Shown here piece after piece: positions 35,030 to 47,275 of a DNA stretch of 64,000 nt; position 1 is the stretch's first letter, and every line of letters begins with the position of its first letter. The translations under genes were made by a program, and so were the position numbers. The DNA comes from Holothuria scabra (lineage: Eukaryota > Echinodermata > Holothuroidea > Aspidochirotida > Holothuriidae): NCBI GenBank assembly GCA_037179385.1, contig CM074187.1, positions 51,184,879 through 51,248,878 of the forward strand, given 5' to 3'. A model generated the notes under the pieces. It was not told the origin of the DNA and did no database searches. It saw nothing but the letters and a program-made list of their open reading frames with translations.

Positions 35030-36010
35030 CTCTGTTCTGATATAGACGAATCCAAAAAGTCAAGTGATGGACTGATTTAGTCGACCAAAACTGGGGTCTG
35101 TCAGCTTAAATCTTTCAAAATTCTTTGTTTACCTGTAATATGGGGTATTGTGCACACAAAGATGCCTCTTGATTCTCTCAATTTCACTGAATATGAGTGT
35201 TAAGAATAGGCACAATTATATTCCGCGATGCGGAAAACGGAGAAAATTCGCAGAATCAGTCATACAACACGGAATCACTGATTTGCCGCGGATTCACTGA
35301 TTTTTTCAATAATATTTCAGAAAAATTAATAGATGTTACAAATTTCTGTAGATTTGTTATCAAATTGATCGTGAAATTATGTTGGTCAGATGTCTTTAAC
35401 AGTAATACATGTCAAGTTCCTAGTTGAACTTTATTTAGGCCTAGGTTAGGCCTACCTGCCGTAACTTTCTTCCTTGGTTTTCCCACTTTTCCCTGCCTCA
35501 CAAACTGGACACAGAGAGAGGTTTCTGTCAATACAAAACACTATTGGGAGATACAAGGGGAAACTTGACAGAAGAGCACACCAAAGAGCCCTTGATGATA
35601 CCATTCAATGGGGATATTGAAAAGCGTCTTGTTGCATAGAGTCATGTACAGTACCAGTGGGACAGACACATTAAGTAAAAAGGTAAGAAAAATAATAACA
35701 AAAATGAAATTTTAATTCCTTTTACCATTTTATCATTCTTCATATCTAGTGAAAAAACATTGATTTTATATGTTCATATCAATTCAAATTGCATATAATG
35801 TACTTAAAAATTATGAAATGGAATTTAACATTTAGAAAATGGAATTTGCAATTTTAGAAAATGGAGAAAATGGAAAATGAGATTTTACAAAATGGAATTT
35901 GCTATTTTAGAAAGTGGAAAATAATTGTCCCTAGTTTAGAATTGCTTGTAGACAATAAAATAAAGATGATTGGGAGGTCGATGGACCCCACTAATGGCCA
36001 ACTCCACTAG
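35030..36010 (+). repeat. dispersed repeat R, copy split by a hAT-like insertion
   Basis: The left part (35030-35206) and right part (35942-36010) follow the order of the copy at 26330-26590. The gap between them is the element at 35207-35933. Confidence 0.6.
35207..35933. mobile_element. hAT-like MITE splitting repeat R
   Basis: The left end TAGGCACAATTATATTCC and right end GGAAAATAATTGTCCCTA are inverted repeats with two mismatches. The flanks GTTAAGAA (35199-35206) and GTTTAGAA (35934-35941) are an 8-base target duplication with one mismatch. The right third is a degenerate array of GAAAATGGAATTTG-like units (35815-35915). No transposase was seen. Confidence 0.7.
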
Positions 36011-36237
36011 CTGCTCAGATTTGTCTATACTTGAGTCTGTTTATTAATGTGTTACCTCATGTGTTCTCTCATTGCCAATGATTTCTGCTATTCCTTCCAA
36101 TTCTGTCTCCACTTTATTGATTTTATTGTTAAATGTTATCAAGTTCTGCATCATGTGTCCTCTGAACAAGCAGCATTATATTCAGTTCAGATCATTCAAC
36201 CTTTTCGGTTTCTTTTTCCATTCCCAATATTGACTGC

Positions 36238-36480
36238 ATGTTTGGTCTAACGGTAATAGCATCTGCCTCTCACGCGGAAGGCCCGGGTACAGTACCCAGG
36301 TCAAGTCATACCAAAGACTCTAAAAATGGAACCTACTGCCATTGTGTGTTATGCTCCGCATAAGCAATGGATTAGGGAAAACAAGCCAGTAAGCCACAAC
36401 TGGGAAAAAATGCTGTGGCCAGCTCGACTTGAACAAATAGGTTGGAAACTGGGCTGTAAAACTGTAACTAACGAACTAAT
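36238..36480 (+). mobile_element. tRNA-derived SINE (tRNA-Glu-like head)
   Basis: Box A is TTTGGTCTAACGGTAATAGC and the anticodon region is GCCTCTCACGCGGAAGG. The B-box region is GGCCCGGGTACAGTACCC. The head resembles tRNA-Glu(CTC) but lacks a closing acceptor stem. A ~170-base body follows and matches the minus copy at 25432-25670. Confidence 0.65.
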
Positions 36481-38380
36481 TCTTGTCCCATTCTAAGTTT
36501 TAATATTTGTCATTCACACTTTCAATAAATAGATGCCTATTTTTAGGCTTGGTGATAGAAGGGAGTGTATACAGTGGCATAACCAGGATTTTTTGAGCAG
36601 GGGGCACTGGGAGGACATAAAGCTTTTTTGGGAGGGGCCATTTTTGCCCGATGACTTTATCGTAATAGAGACAAGGACATTCCAAACATCCACATAGGGG
36701 GATTCTGGGTGGTGCACATCTTTGACATGGAGAGAGGGGGCCACATGTACCTTCTGTGTCCCCCCCATAGTTAAATCATTTTATGTGTAGTTCTAACCTA
36801 TTGCTGCAGTTTAGGTGACACAGCTGCAAATTGACTATTTTGAAAAGGTTTTATAATTTGAAAATTTTGGCAGGTTGGAGAGCATGTTGTGTCCTGGTTG
36901 CATTTCCTACCTCAAGAATTTCTATATTCTGTTCTTATAAAATAATATTGCATTATTTGTAGCATGAATATGTGAAAAAAATGTTTGTGTACAGCAGTCT
37001 TATTGTATTCAGTGTTTGTCAGTGACACTCTGCAAATGGCATTTTTGTGATCTATATGATCAAAACACAGGACCAATGGTCAAATATTAGTTCTTTACTA
37101 CCAATTTGTCTTTTCACATAGAAAGATTGAATAACACACAGTGATTATCAGTGGGTTTCACCAAGAATGAATGACATAGTCATTCCAAGGCAGTGTGTGT
37201 GATATTGAGAACAATGCCGTCAGTTTACAAGTCTAATGTTTTTTTTTAAGTTTTATTATTTATTCAGGGAACATTTAACCTAATTTATATGAATGGTAAT
37301 TTGTAAATTTATAGTTTTTTGTTTTATCTTTTAACAAATATATTTGTTTTTATAACAAAAGTGTTTATCCATTTATATTTATGCAGAGGCGATATTGAAG
37401 CTGTTGGTCTTGTGACTAAGATCATGTGTAACAATTGTTCTTTTTCATCCAGTCTGGAACAGGGCTTTGAATTACAAACCTATTATGCAAATGGTCTTAA
37501 GACCAGAAAGTTGGACATTTCAGTATTTTTCATCCTTTGAAAATAAGTCTTTTGGGAGTATTTGTTTAGATTTGCCAAATGGTTTCTTTGCTTGAGAGTC
37601 ACAAAGACTTTAGAAAGAGTATTTTTAACATTTACTACAGTACCTGTGGGCAAGACAGTGCTTTGAGTGAATTTAACATGCGATTATTTTCATACTCAAT
37701 GTTTAGTTGTTTACTCAATGTTTAGTTGTTTACAGTACCCGTTCATTTGAGATTAATTCTGGCAGATATCCAATACATTTCTTCACCACTGAGGAATGCT
37801 TACAGTTGGCCAAACAGGGGTTAGGGGAATGGGGAAGGGTTAAGAGTACAATGGGGAGGAGAGCAAAGGTAATTATGATGGGCATAAAAGATGTGTGGGA
37901 TCTGACAAAGTCAATTCAGTAAAACCTCTCTTGCCCATTTTGTTATAAAAGAAAATGTATACAAATACAATTTTGGAAATGGGGGAAGGGTTTGCAGTAC
38001 AACAGGGATTAAAGCAAGGGTAATTGTGGTAGGATTAGAAAATGTATTGGATTTAACAAAGTTGATTTGAATAAGCCTCTCTTGCCCATGTTGTTAAAAA
38101 GCTGTGTAAAAATATAATTTTTGGAATGGGGAAGCATTGAGAGTACCATGCGGAGGAGGGCAAGAGTAATTGTTGTGGGATTGAAAGATGTACAGGATTT
38201 CACAAAGTTGATGGGTACATGCCTTCCCTGCCCTTTTTATTAAAAGACTTTAAAAATTTAATTTCATCATTCAAGATGATCAACTAATCTTAACACATAA
38301 TGGAAGACTCATGGAATTTTATCAGAGGTAATTGAATATATTGACACTTTTAATCAACAAGATGTCTCTAAGGTTTACGG
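36481..38380. other. no gene seen
   Basis: A hAT-type end (CAGTGGCATAACCAGGATTT) is visible at 36571, with a CCCCCCCATAG stretch near 36760 that may be its other end. From 37790 to 38220 a ~145-base motif around GGGGAAGGGTTAAGAGTACA, then GGCAAG..TAATTGTGGTGGG, repeats about three times. I see nothing gene-like. Confidence 0.4.
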
Positions 38381-38532
38381 TCAACTCGGCCCTTGGGACA
38401 ACTCGGCCTGGTCATCTCGGCCCCTGGACAACTTGGCCACCAAGACAATTTGGCCCCTGGACAACTCGGCCACCAAGACAACTCGGTCCCTGGACAACTC
38501 AGCCCCTGAAACAACTCGGCCTCTCAGACAAC
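38381..38532 (+). repeat. ACAACTCGGCCCCTGG minisatellite, plus orientation
   Basis: About nine variants of a 16-17-base unit (ACAACTCGGCCCCTGG, ACAACTCGGCCACCAAG) are arranged in tandem. An inverted copy lies at 43095-43226, so the two arrays bracket element E3. Confidence 0.85.
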
Positions 38533-38616
38533 TAGGCTTCCATTGAATAGGCACTACCATTATTAATATTAGTATTAACCTTAAGAAATACAAGTACTGT
38601 CTCGCTTAGTAGTACC

Positions 38617-38919
38617 TAAAGGGACAATCCTCTCACCCCGAACTACACTTCTAGTATAGGGTAACAGAAACTCTCAATTGGCTCAGCTTTTTGATTGACT
38701 GCTAATTCAAACAATGCAGAGTACCAAAACTTACATTACACAGCACGAACTGTTCTGATAGTGTTTTGATTATACACATTTAGCTTTCTTTATTCACCCT
38801 GAAGCAATAAAATGAGATTGTGTCTGGAGGAGGGTGAATTTCAGACAATTGTGGGAGGGGCTTAATTAAGAAGGTTAGAAGAATTGGTACTGTTTGGGAT
38901 GAGAAAATTGGGCCTTTAA
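38617..38919 (+). mobile_element. AAAGGGCC MITE
   Basis: It starts TAAAGGGACAATCCTCTC and ends TGTTTGGGATGAGAAAATTG then GGCCTTTAA. It contains the family body, including CTCAATTGGCTCAG and ACAATTGTGGGAGGGGC. It is about 303 bases long. Confidence 0.7.
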
Positions 38920-38959
38920 CTATTGTATATTCAAGGTACTGTAACTTGAAACCAAGCAG

Positions 38960-41900
38960 TTTTTGGTTTCGATGATAAGAGAAACCTATGCAATCATGAT
39001 GGCGTGTGTATGTATGTGTGTATGTGTGTGTGTGTGTGTGTGTGTGGGTGTGTGTGTGTGTATGTGACACTTTGCTTGTTAGCACGATATCTCAAGATAG
39101 AAATGTCTGACAATTTTCAAACTTGATACATGGATGCCCCATATTGAGAGGAGGAACCCTATTGTTTTTGGCAGAGGTCAAAGGTCATCTGGGGTCAGCA
39201 GGGGTCAATTTCTGAAAACTTTGTTAGCACGATATCTCAAGATAGGAAACTTGTATAGATTTCATATTTGGTATGTGGATGCGTTAGGTCAGAAGATGGT
39301 CCCTATTGTTTTTGACGGAGGTCAAAGGTCATCTGGGGTCAGCAGGGGTCAATTTCTGAAAACTTTGTTAGCACAATATCTCAAGATAGGAAACTTGTAT
39401 AGATTTCATATTTGGTATGTGGATGCGTTATGGTCAGAAGATGGTCCCTATTGTTTTTGACGGAGGTCAAAGGTCATCTGGGGTCACCGGGGGTCAAAGT
39501 CTGAAAATCTCGTTAGCACAATATCTCCAGATAGGAAACTTGGATAGATTTCATATTTGGTATGTGAATGCATTATGGTCAGAAGATGGTCCCTATTGTT
39601 TTTGGTGGAGGTCAAAGGTCATCTGGGGTCACCAGGGTTCAAAGTCTGAAAATCTTATTAGCACAATATTTCAAGATTGGGAACTTGGATAGATTTCATA
39701 TATGGTATGTGGATGTGTTATGGTCAGAAGATTGTTCATATTGTTTTCGGTGGAGGTCAAAGGTCATCTGGGGTCACTGGGGGTCAAAGTCTGAAAATCT
39801 TGTCAACACAATATCTCAAGGGAGGAAACTTGGATAGATTTCATATTTGGTATGTGGATGCATTATGGTCAGAAGATGGTCCCTATTGTTTTTGGTGGAG
39901 GTCAAAGGTCATCTGGGGTAACCGGGGTCAAAGTTTGAAAATCTTATTAGCACGATATTTCAAGATAGGGAACTTGGATAGATTTCATATGTGGTATGTG
40001 GATGTGTTATGGTCAGAAGATGGTTCATATTGTTTTCGGTGGAGGTCAAAGGTCATCTGGGGTCACCCTGGGTCAAAGTCTGAAAATCTTGTCAACACAA
40101 TATCTCAAGATAGGAAAATTGGATAGATTTCATATTTAGTATGTGGATGCGTTTTGGTCAAAAGATGGTCCCTATTGTTTTTGGTGGAGGTCAAAGGTCA
40201 TCTGGGGTCAGCAGGGGTCATTTTCTGAAAACTTTGTTAGCAAAATATCTCAAGGGATGAAACTTGTATAGATTTCATATTTGATACGTGAATGCATTAT
40301 AGTCAGAAGATGGTCCCTATTGTTTTTGACGGAGGTCAAAGGTCATCTGGGGTCAGCGGGGGTCAAAGTCTGAAAATCTTATTAGCACAATATTTCAAGA
40401 TAGGAAACTTGGATAGATTTCATATTTGGTATGTGGATGTGTTATGGTCAGAAGATTGTTCATATTGTTTTTGGTGGAGGTCAAAGGTCATCTGGGGTCA
40501 CTGGGGGTCAAAGTCTGAAAATCTTGTCAACAGAATATCTCAAGGGAGGAAACTTGGATAGATTTCAGATTTGGTTTGTGGATGCGTTTTGGTCAGAAGA
40601 TGGTTCATATTGTTTTTGGTGGAGGTCAAAGGTCATCTGGGGTCACCGGGGGTCAAAGTCTGAAAATCTTGTCAGTACAATATCTGAAGGGAGGAAACTT
40701 GAATAGATTCCATATTTGGTTTGTGGATGCGTTTTGGTCAGAAGATGGTCCCTAATGTTTTTGGTGGAGGTCAAAGGTCATCTGGGGTCAGCAGGGGTTC
40801 AAAGTGTGAAAATCTTGTCAGCATGATATTTCAAGATAGGGAACATGGATAGATTTCATATTTGCTATGTGGGTGTGTTATGGTCAGAAGATGGAACCTT
40901 TTGTTTTCGGTAGAGGTCAAAGGTCATCTGGGGTCACCGGGGTTCAAAGTGTGAAAATCTTGTCAGCATGAAATTTCAAGATAGGGAGCTTGGATAGATT
41001 TCATATTTGGTATGTGGATGTGTTATTGTCAGAAGATGGTTCATATTGTTTTTGGTGGCAGTCATAGGTCATCTGGGGTCACTGGCGGTCAAAGTCTGAA
41101 AATCTTGTCAACACAATATCTCAAGGGAGGAAACTTGAATAGATTTCATATTTGGTTTGTGGATGCATTATAGTCAGAGGATGGTCTCTATTGGTTTTGG
41201 TAAAGGTCAAAGGTCATCTGGGGTCAACGGGAGGACAACAATATCACAAGGTAGGGAACTTGGATAGATTCCATATTTGGAATGTGAATGGGTTAAAGTT
41301 AGGAGATGGTCCCTACAGAGATGCCAAGTATCTTGATTTAGGTGGAATAATTACCATTTTCACCCTCAATTCAGCAATTACGAATGTCCTCCAAAAATTG
41401 CTCTTTTCACATGTTAAGGATCTTTGTTGAAATCTCAAAGTGTCTAGCTCCCTAAACTGAAAAGTTTAGGCCAAAATTGTATGGTTCGAATGAGCAAGTG
41501 GGCTTGTACTTTCTGCCTAGGCTTGACATAGGCCTAAAGTTAGGCCTAGCCGATGCTACATCTTTCACAAAGCAGAATCGAGTACTGAAGAGGATCAACA
41601 AAATCCACTTGGCCAAGAACATCAAAAATATTTAAAAGGCATTGGTAAAAAACCCTAATACAACAATCTGCAGTACTTTTGTGAGCTTTAGGTGTAAAGT
41701 TTTTCCCTGCGATGTAATTTTCTTCATCATGTCTAATGTCTTGGCACTTTTGCCATTGCCTAATGTATAGCATATATGTACATTTTGAACCTATTCTACA
41801 CATGTATGTTTCTGTGTAATATCCTTAGGCTAGCCTAGTGGGAAATTAAGCTTTCCTACGAATATTTTATTTGTTCTAGAACATGATATAAAGCATGCAG

Positions 41901-42667
41901 CAGCATATTTTGGTAGCAGGGTGGTATCTGCAGCGGGGGAAAACTTACGAAATTCTCCCATATATATTAGTGTTATGAGAAGCTGTTCAAAAGTCCTCCC
42001 ATATATATTAGTGTTACAAAGTGTCATTGCAAAATAGTGTCTCGACTCTGCAGTATTTATGGGGTTGGTTCAAACCTCTGCACTGAAATCTAACCCTCAT
42101 CAAAGTCTTAAAAGTATTATTAAACCTTTCAGCTGGAAAGGATGGGGAGGGGGTCCTTAGTTTACAGTGTTGTGAACTTTCAAGACTTTTTGCAGGTAAT
42201 TATACAAAACCATCATTATGTCATTTCTTAATTGTACCATGGTTTTTTAGGGTTGCCCTAGCATGAGGGGGGTCCACTTTTAAAGAAGGTTTGCATGATT
42301 CCTATTTTTCATTTCTTGAAGTCAGCTCGAAGCCTTTTGAAATTGCAATGTGTAGAGGTTAAAGGATTTGTAGGGTCACTGGTGGTCAAACTGTGAATGA
42401 CAACCTTGTTTAATAGGTGTTAACACATCTTAAAGTGGGAGACTTAAATAGATTTCACGTGTGGTTTGTGAATGCTTATGGTAAGAAGATGATCCCTATT
42501 TTTGGTGGGGGGGGGGGGGGGGACAAAGGTCATGTGGGAAAACAAAATTATTTTTTGAACATGTTAGTATAACATTTGAATGAGAAGATAATGGTACATG
42601 ATGGGATTATTTGAAACGGAACGTTTGTGTATCATCGAAACCTCAATGCAGTTTTGCATTCTGGTTC
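38960..42667 (+). mobile_element. minisatellite-cored element E3 (HINE-like)
   Basis: It has the same ends as E2. GGTTTCGATGATA at 38965-38977 is an exact 13-base inverted match to TATCATCGAAACC at 42630-42642. A terminal AATGCA-GTTT-TGCATT hairpin is followed by CTGG. After the GT microsatellite come about fifteen ~145-base units (39065-41260), five more than E2. The ~1.4-kb unique 3' part is nearly identical to that of E2. All three forward frames read through stretches of the array and give spurious ORFs. Confidence 0.7.
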
Positions 42668-43094
42668 TCTTGTAAACTCAGTATTTCACATTTGAAGAGT
42701 GAAAATGTTGTCACATGACTCTCAACAGCCAATGAAGTAAAAGAAGGGTAGGCTAGAAGGCGCACCATCTGACATTATCATAGTCAATGAACCTTGCACA
42801 TTTTTTAGGAAAGGTCCGAAATCAACTTGTGGATTTCATGCGAAAGATATTGGGCTTTTTTATAAAGGAAGCCGGGTTTGAATTTAACGAATTTCGAATG
42901 ACATTGAATAAATCGATGTTGTCAAATTAAAAAAATTAAGAAACAGAGTAAGAAATGTGAGTCATTTTCAAAAATTTTCACTTATATTTTCGAAATTAGG
43001 TTTACTTTGAGCAATGTCTTAAAGCTGAAGGTTAAGCTGTGCAAATTTCCTCAAGAATACAATCTCACAATTCACTTAATACAGCATGTCAATA

Positions 43095-43226
43095 GTGGCC
43101 GAGATGTCTCGGTGGCCGAGTTGTCCAGGGTCCGAGTTGTCCAGGGGCTGAGATGTCTCGGTGGCCGAGTTGTCCAGGGGCCGAGATGACCGGGCCGAGT
43201 TGTCTCAGGGGCCGAGTTGACCGGAC
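43095..43226 (-). repeat. ACAACTCGGCCCCTGG minisatellite, minus orientation
   Basis: Read on the minus strand it is the same unit as at 38381-38532, with about eight variants. One edge shares CGGTCAACTCGGCC with the plus array. Confidence 0.85.
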
Positions 43227-43239
43227 ACCGTCTCTAAGA

Positions 43240-44548
43240 AGCCATAGCCTCGTTACACATAATGGCAGTGCTATGGTGGGGGGGGGGGAGATTTTATCCT
43301 TGCCCTCCTTCAGTTGGGTTAACCGAAAAAATGAATAATTCACCTCTCCAGGACTTAATTTTTTCATCTAGAGACAAGTTAAAACCTCAGAGTTTTCGGG
43401 GGCTTCACTTCCTGGACCCCCCACCCTCAGGGACAGGTCCTTTGATCTTAGTTCTGTGCTGTGCCTGAAAATTGTTGCCCCCTCAACATTCGTTTTTGCT
43501 CTTTGTTTCCCCCTCTCCCCCCCCCCAATTTTGACAGTCTGGGCTGTCACTGCTTACACAATGTTGTAGAAAATAGTATTTGAGTATGGTACCCTTTTGA
43601 TTCGATAGAGAGGAAGTGGCCTCTTTGAACATTTGATTAGGTTGGCTTAAAGGACCACTATTATTTTGTTGTAGAAAGTTAATGAGACGCTTCCTACAAA
43701 CACGTAATTCAGTACAGAAAAAAAGAAATTAGTTGCACAACATATGTTGGGATGTTGCCTGCAAGCATTGTAATTCTGAGACATTGAAAAGGCTTATCGC
43801 ATTACTGTGAGTCAAAAAGAACCCTGATGATGTGTTTAAAACGGTCGAGTTCTCTTTTTTTATATATTTTTTTTACAATTTTAATTCTGCACCACCTTTG
43901 TACATTGACTGAAAACTGATCCGACACCAAGGTCTAATGCTGTGATTGATTACAGTTTATTGGAGGATGTGTAGTTTTGTTACTGTGAGGAACTTTTACG
44001 GAACAAATTTTATTCAGAACTCCAAAAAGTGAATAACACAAAATTAGCATTCCATTAAACCTGAAAGACCTCTTCAATTTTTATGTTTTCTGCTAAACAA
44101 TCAATTCAGAAAGGGAAAAGGAGATGCTGGAAAGACTCTGGAACAAAATGTTAATATTTTCTGTCAAACTCTGATTACCCCTTTAAAGTGACTTTGTATT
44201 GTTGAAACAGTTGGATGACATTGTTGTATTCAGAGCCATCTAGGTCATGATATACACATGGCTACTACTGTTTTTAGTGACATGGTCAGTGTGTGCTTTA
44301 GAAAATATGTTGAAAATGCAAAAAACCCGTTAAGGCCAGACGGACTGATATTCAGAACTTTGTCAAAATTGAGACACTTTGTAATTTTCTTTGTATATTT
44401 TGGCTCAAGTTCTGCAAAGTTTGCCTTTTTATATAGCTTTAACTCTTCTACATAATATTCGATCCTTTCATTACTATTATTTTCGCACTGGCTTTCATAC
44501 TGTATTTTTTTTTTTTTTTTTTTTTTTGGGGGGGAAGGTAAAATTCTT
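43240..44548. other. no gene seen
   Basis: G- and C-rich runs at 43275-43290 and 43513-43527 look like element debris. A T-run then G-run (44501-44534) abuts the MITE. I see no exon. Confidence 0.4.
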
Positions 44549-44850
44549 AAAGGGCCAAACCTCTCACCCCAAACTACAATTTTGGTACAGGGGTAGCAAA
44601 ATTCTCAATTGGCTCAGCTCTTAGATTGACAGCTAATTCAAACAATGCAGATTACCAATGCCTATATTGCACAGCATGAACGGTACTGAGAGTGATTTGA
44701 TTATATACATTGAGTTTTTCTTTACTCACCTTGAAGAAATAAACTGTGATTGTATCTGGATGAGCATGAATTTCAGACAATTGTGGGAGGGACTTAAGTA
44801 AGAAGGTTAGGAGAATTGGTACTGTTTGGGGTGAGAGAACTGGGCCTTTA
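44549..44850 (+). mobile_element. AAAGGGCC MITE, best copy
   Basis: The inverted ends AAAGGGCCAAACCTCTCACC and GGGGTGAGAGAACTGGGCCT are the clearest of the family. The start lies in TTAAAGG and the end in CCTTTAA. It is non-coding. Confidence 0.75.
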
Positions 44851-45445
44851 AATGTCCGAGGATTTCCTTTTGCCAGTAACAAGCCTTGTGTTCTTATTGC
44901 ACGAAATTTTTGTCTCATTCTCTATTGTGTATAAGCGGAGTTATTTTCCGTCATTTGAAATAAACTTATATTTGGGAATGCTAAAGGAGTGCTTCTTTCA
45001 TCTCTCTTTTGTTTTGTTGTTTCGCACTTTGCAGACATACAAGCAACAAATATGATAATTACCTTTACATTTTCAGCGATGTTGAATTTGCATAAAGGGT
45101 ATCGTACACTAGGTCCAAAAATCTTGAAAATAAATGGTTTTGAGGGTTAGAATTATTAAAACTCACAAACTTACGCTTGTAGCTTGTTTCTTGTTCTGTT
45201 TTGATGTACGTACACGTTATAAATGTTGTGTGCTTCTTTGCAATGTAACATGTATGGTATTCATTCAGCTTGGCCCTTCTCTTATGATTCTGATCTCTGG
45301 CGCAGCCAGAATTTGTAATTGGGGGCCAACCGCAAGACGTGATCACCGAAGTGGGTTAGGGGTCTGATGGAAAGAGGTAAGGGAAGGGGTGTCCCCTTCT
45401 GTGAGATCCGTTTGAGTATTCAATTACAGGCGTATGAGCCTAAAG

Positions 45446-45872
45446 CCCAGGTCACACTACAGCGATATCCGATCGGATTTTGCTCCGATTTTTGTTAGTT
45501 TTATTTAAAACTCTTCTTCATCTTTGGGCCGGAAAGAAATAAAAAATTGCCAACCTGTGTAAATATATGATTTGTACTGCAGGACTACGGAAATCTAAAT
45601 TAATTATTCCTTACTAATTATTCCGTGATGTCACATCCGCTGACAGCTTTTATCGGATGTGCGTAGTCCGATAAAAGCCGTTTGTCAGTGTGACGTACGA
45701 CACGAAAAAAGGGTTCACATTTCACTTTCGTGGTGCTCTCATGCCGGTCATATATTTACACAGGATGGCAAATTTTTTGGTAATTTCCGACAAAGGATGG
45801 AGGGGCTTTAAGTAAAACTCGCAAGAATCGGATCGTTATCCGATCCGATATCGCTGTATTAGTGACCTGGGC
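45446..45872. mobile_element. MITE with CCCAGGTCAC ends
   Basis: The left CCCAGGTCACACTACAGCGA and the right end (TCGCTGTATTAGTGACCTGGG read forward) are inverted repeats extending through the GATATCCGATCGGA region. An internal perfect hairpin (GCTTTTATCGGA with TCCGATAAAAGC) lies at about 45647-45681. The superfamily is not assigned. Confidence 0.7.
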
Positions 45873-46454
45873 TCAAGTCTATTTAAGGAAATTATACCGA
45901 CTTGCCCGAAAATTGTGACCAAAATTGTTCGCGCGAAATAAAAATATCTTAAAGCCTGGTAGTGTGGCTAAATTTAGTAGAAATCGAGGAGGCTGTTACA
46001 TGAAATCCCAAAGGTTGATGTAAGGAAACTAACTTTGTGTGTTTCCCTAGCTTTGACTGAAAAGGTATACTGCTAAAAGTTAATACTAATAAAGCGTACG
46101 TTTGGTTCAACTTCGACTGTGAGTCTTATACAAATGCCGACATTTTATTTGCCACATAGTAAACTTCAGCTGACAGACTCACCAAGAGGTCATGAAAGGA
46201 TACACGACAAGGAAGTATAGCTCCATTCCTTAAAGTGTACCTGAGATAAAAAAAAAATCAAAAATATATATTAAACATCATGAAAATAAATTCTAACAGT
46301 CCAACTCCCACCTTCAAATGACAACCTTGAGCAGAGATATAAAATGTTGAAATTTATTCACTTAAGACAAATCATAGCCCATTGTGCAATAATTTGTGAA
46401 TTTCTTGTACAACTCACATTACCTGCTTTGCATCCTTTTAAAAAAATAAAATCA

Positions 46455-47275
46455 GTGGCGTAGGAAGCAATATAAAAGTGTGGGAGGGGGGGGGGGCGGA
46501 ACGATTTTGGACCATGCACCTCACCCTATTCCATTGTCCAAAAGGTACTAAAGGTACATTTTTATGCTAATTTTTCCGCCTTTTATACGAGCAAAAACAA
46601 TTTAAAAAATCTGAATGTTTCTTAAGTGTAAACACTACTGTATTAGGAACGTAATTTGCAGGCGGGGAGCCCGCCGAAAATTTGGGTCCTTTACACATTT
46701 GTAAATATGGAGCTGGTATTGAAGAAAATAGTTTAGATTCAGGGTTTCCTGTGAGGAAATTTGAATATTTTAAGGACTATGGAAGAATCTGCGTTTCCTA
46801 TTAGTGATAAGCATATATCTGAGATAGTGTGTCGACTGAAGATCGTTGTTGTTACATAATGTTATCTAAGGAGTGCGGATTGAGACTTCTCGGCGACATT
46901 CAAAGAGCTCTCGAAACTTTATTGCCTTTTAAGACAGAATATTTTAAAATTAAAAGCCTGTATTGAAGAAAATTTAGTTGGGAAACGGCACTGTAGCGGC
47001 TCGGAAAAGTTTACCACTGACTGCTTTATGAGCGTCCACTTCCTGCATTAAGGGCTGCAAAGTTTAGAGCGGGCGAAGCGCGCGGAAAATTTGCCCTTTC
47101 AAAACTAATAATTACAAATATGGAGCTTTAATTAGAAAGAATTCGGAATTTTATGAAGGAAAAGTTGGGAAAACCGCTTTGTATTTGAATGGTGTCTCAA
47201 ATGGCAAATTTCCGATTTTTTCACTTTTTCGAGCCAGGGGACTATCGCCCTGCCCCCTGTAGCTACGTCACTGCT
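46455..47275. mobile_element. hAT-like non-autonomous element
   Basis: The left end is CAGTGGCGTAGGAAGC and the right end CCTGTAGCTACGTCACTG, next to G-rich and C-rich runs. The interior repeats the motif GGGGAGCCCGCCGAAAATTT and GGGCGAAGCGCGCGGAAAAT. The right part matches the fragment at 11170-11335. Confidence 0.55.

Noticed and set aside
36238..36310. Functional tRNA-Glu gene
   Set aside because: Boxes A and B are present, but the acceptor stem does not pair and a long body follows that recurs at 25432-25670, so it is a SINE head.
39134..40706. Overlapping plus frames encoding repeated [16 protein letters not shown] and SKSENLV
   Set aside because: They arise from the ~145-base minisatellite. 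The same array is open in several frames and has no start context or domain.
22330..42500. CRISPR-like arrays
   Set aside because: The regular repeats are tandem units without unique spacers, in a genome with introns. They are minisatellite cores of mobile elements.
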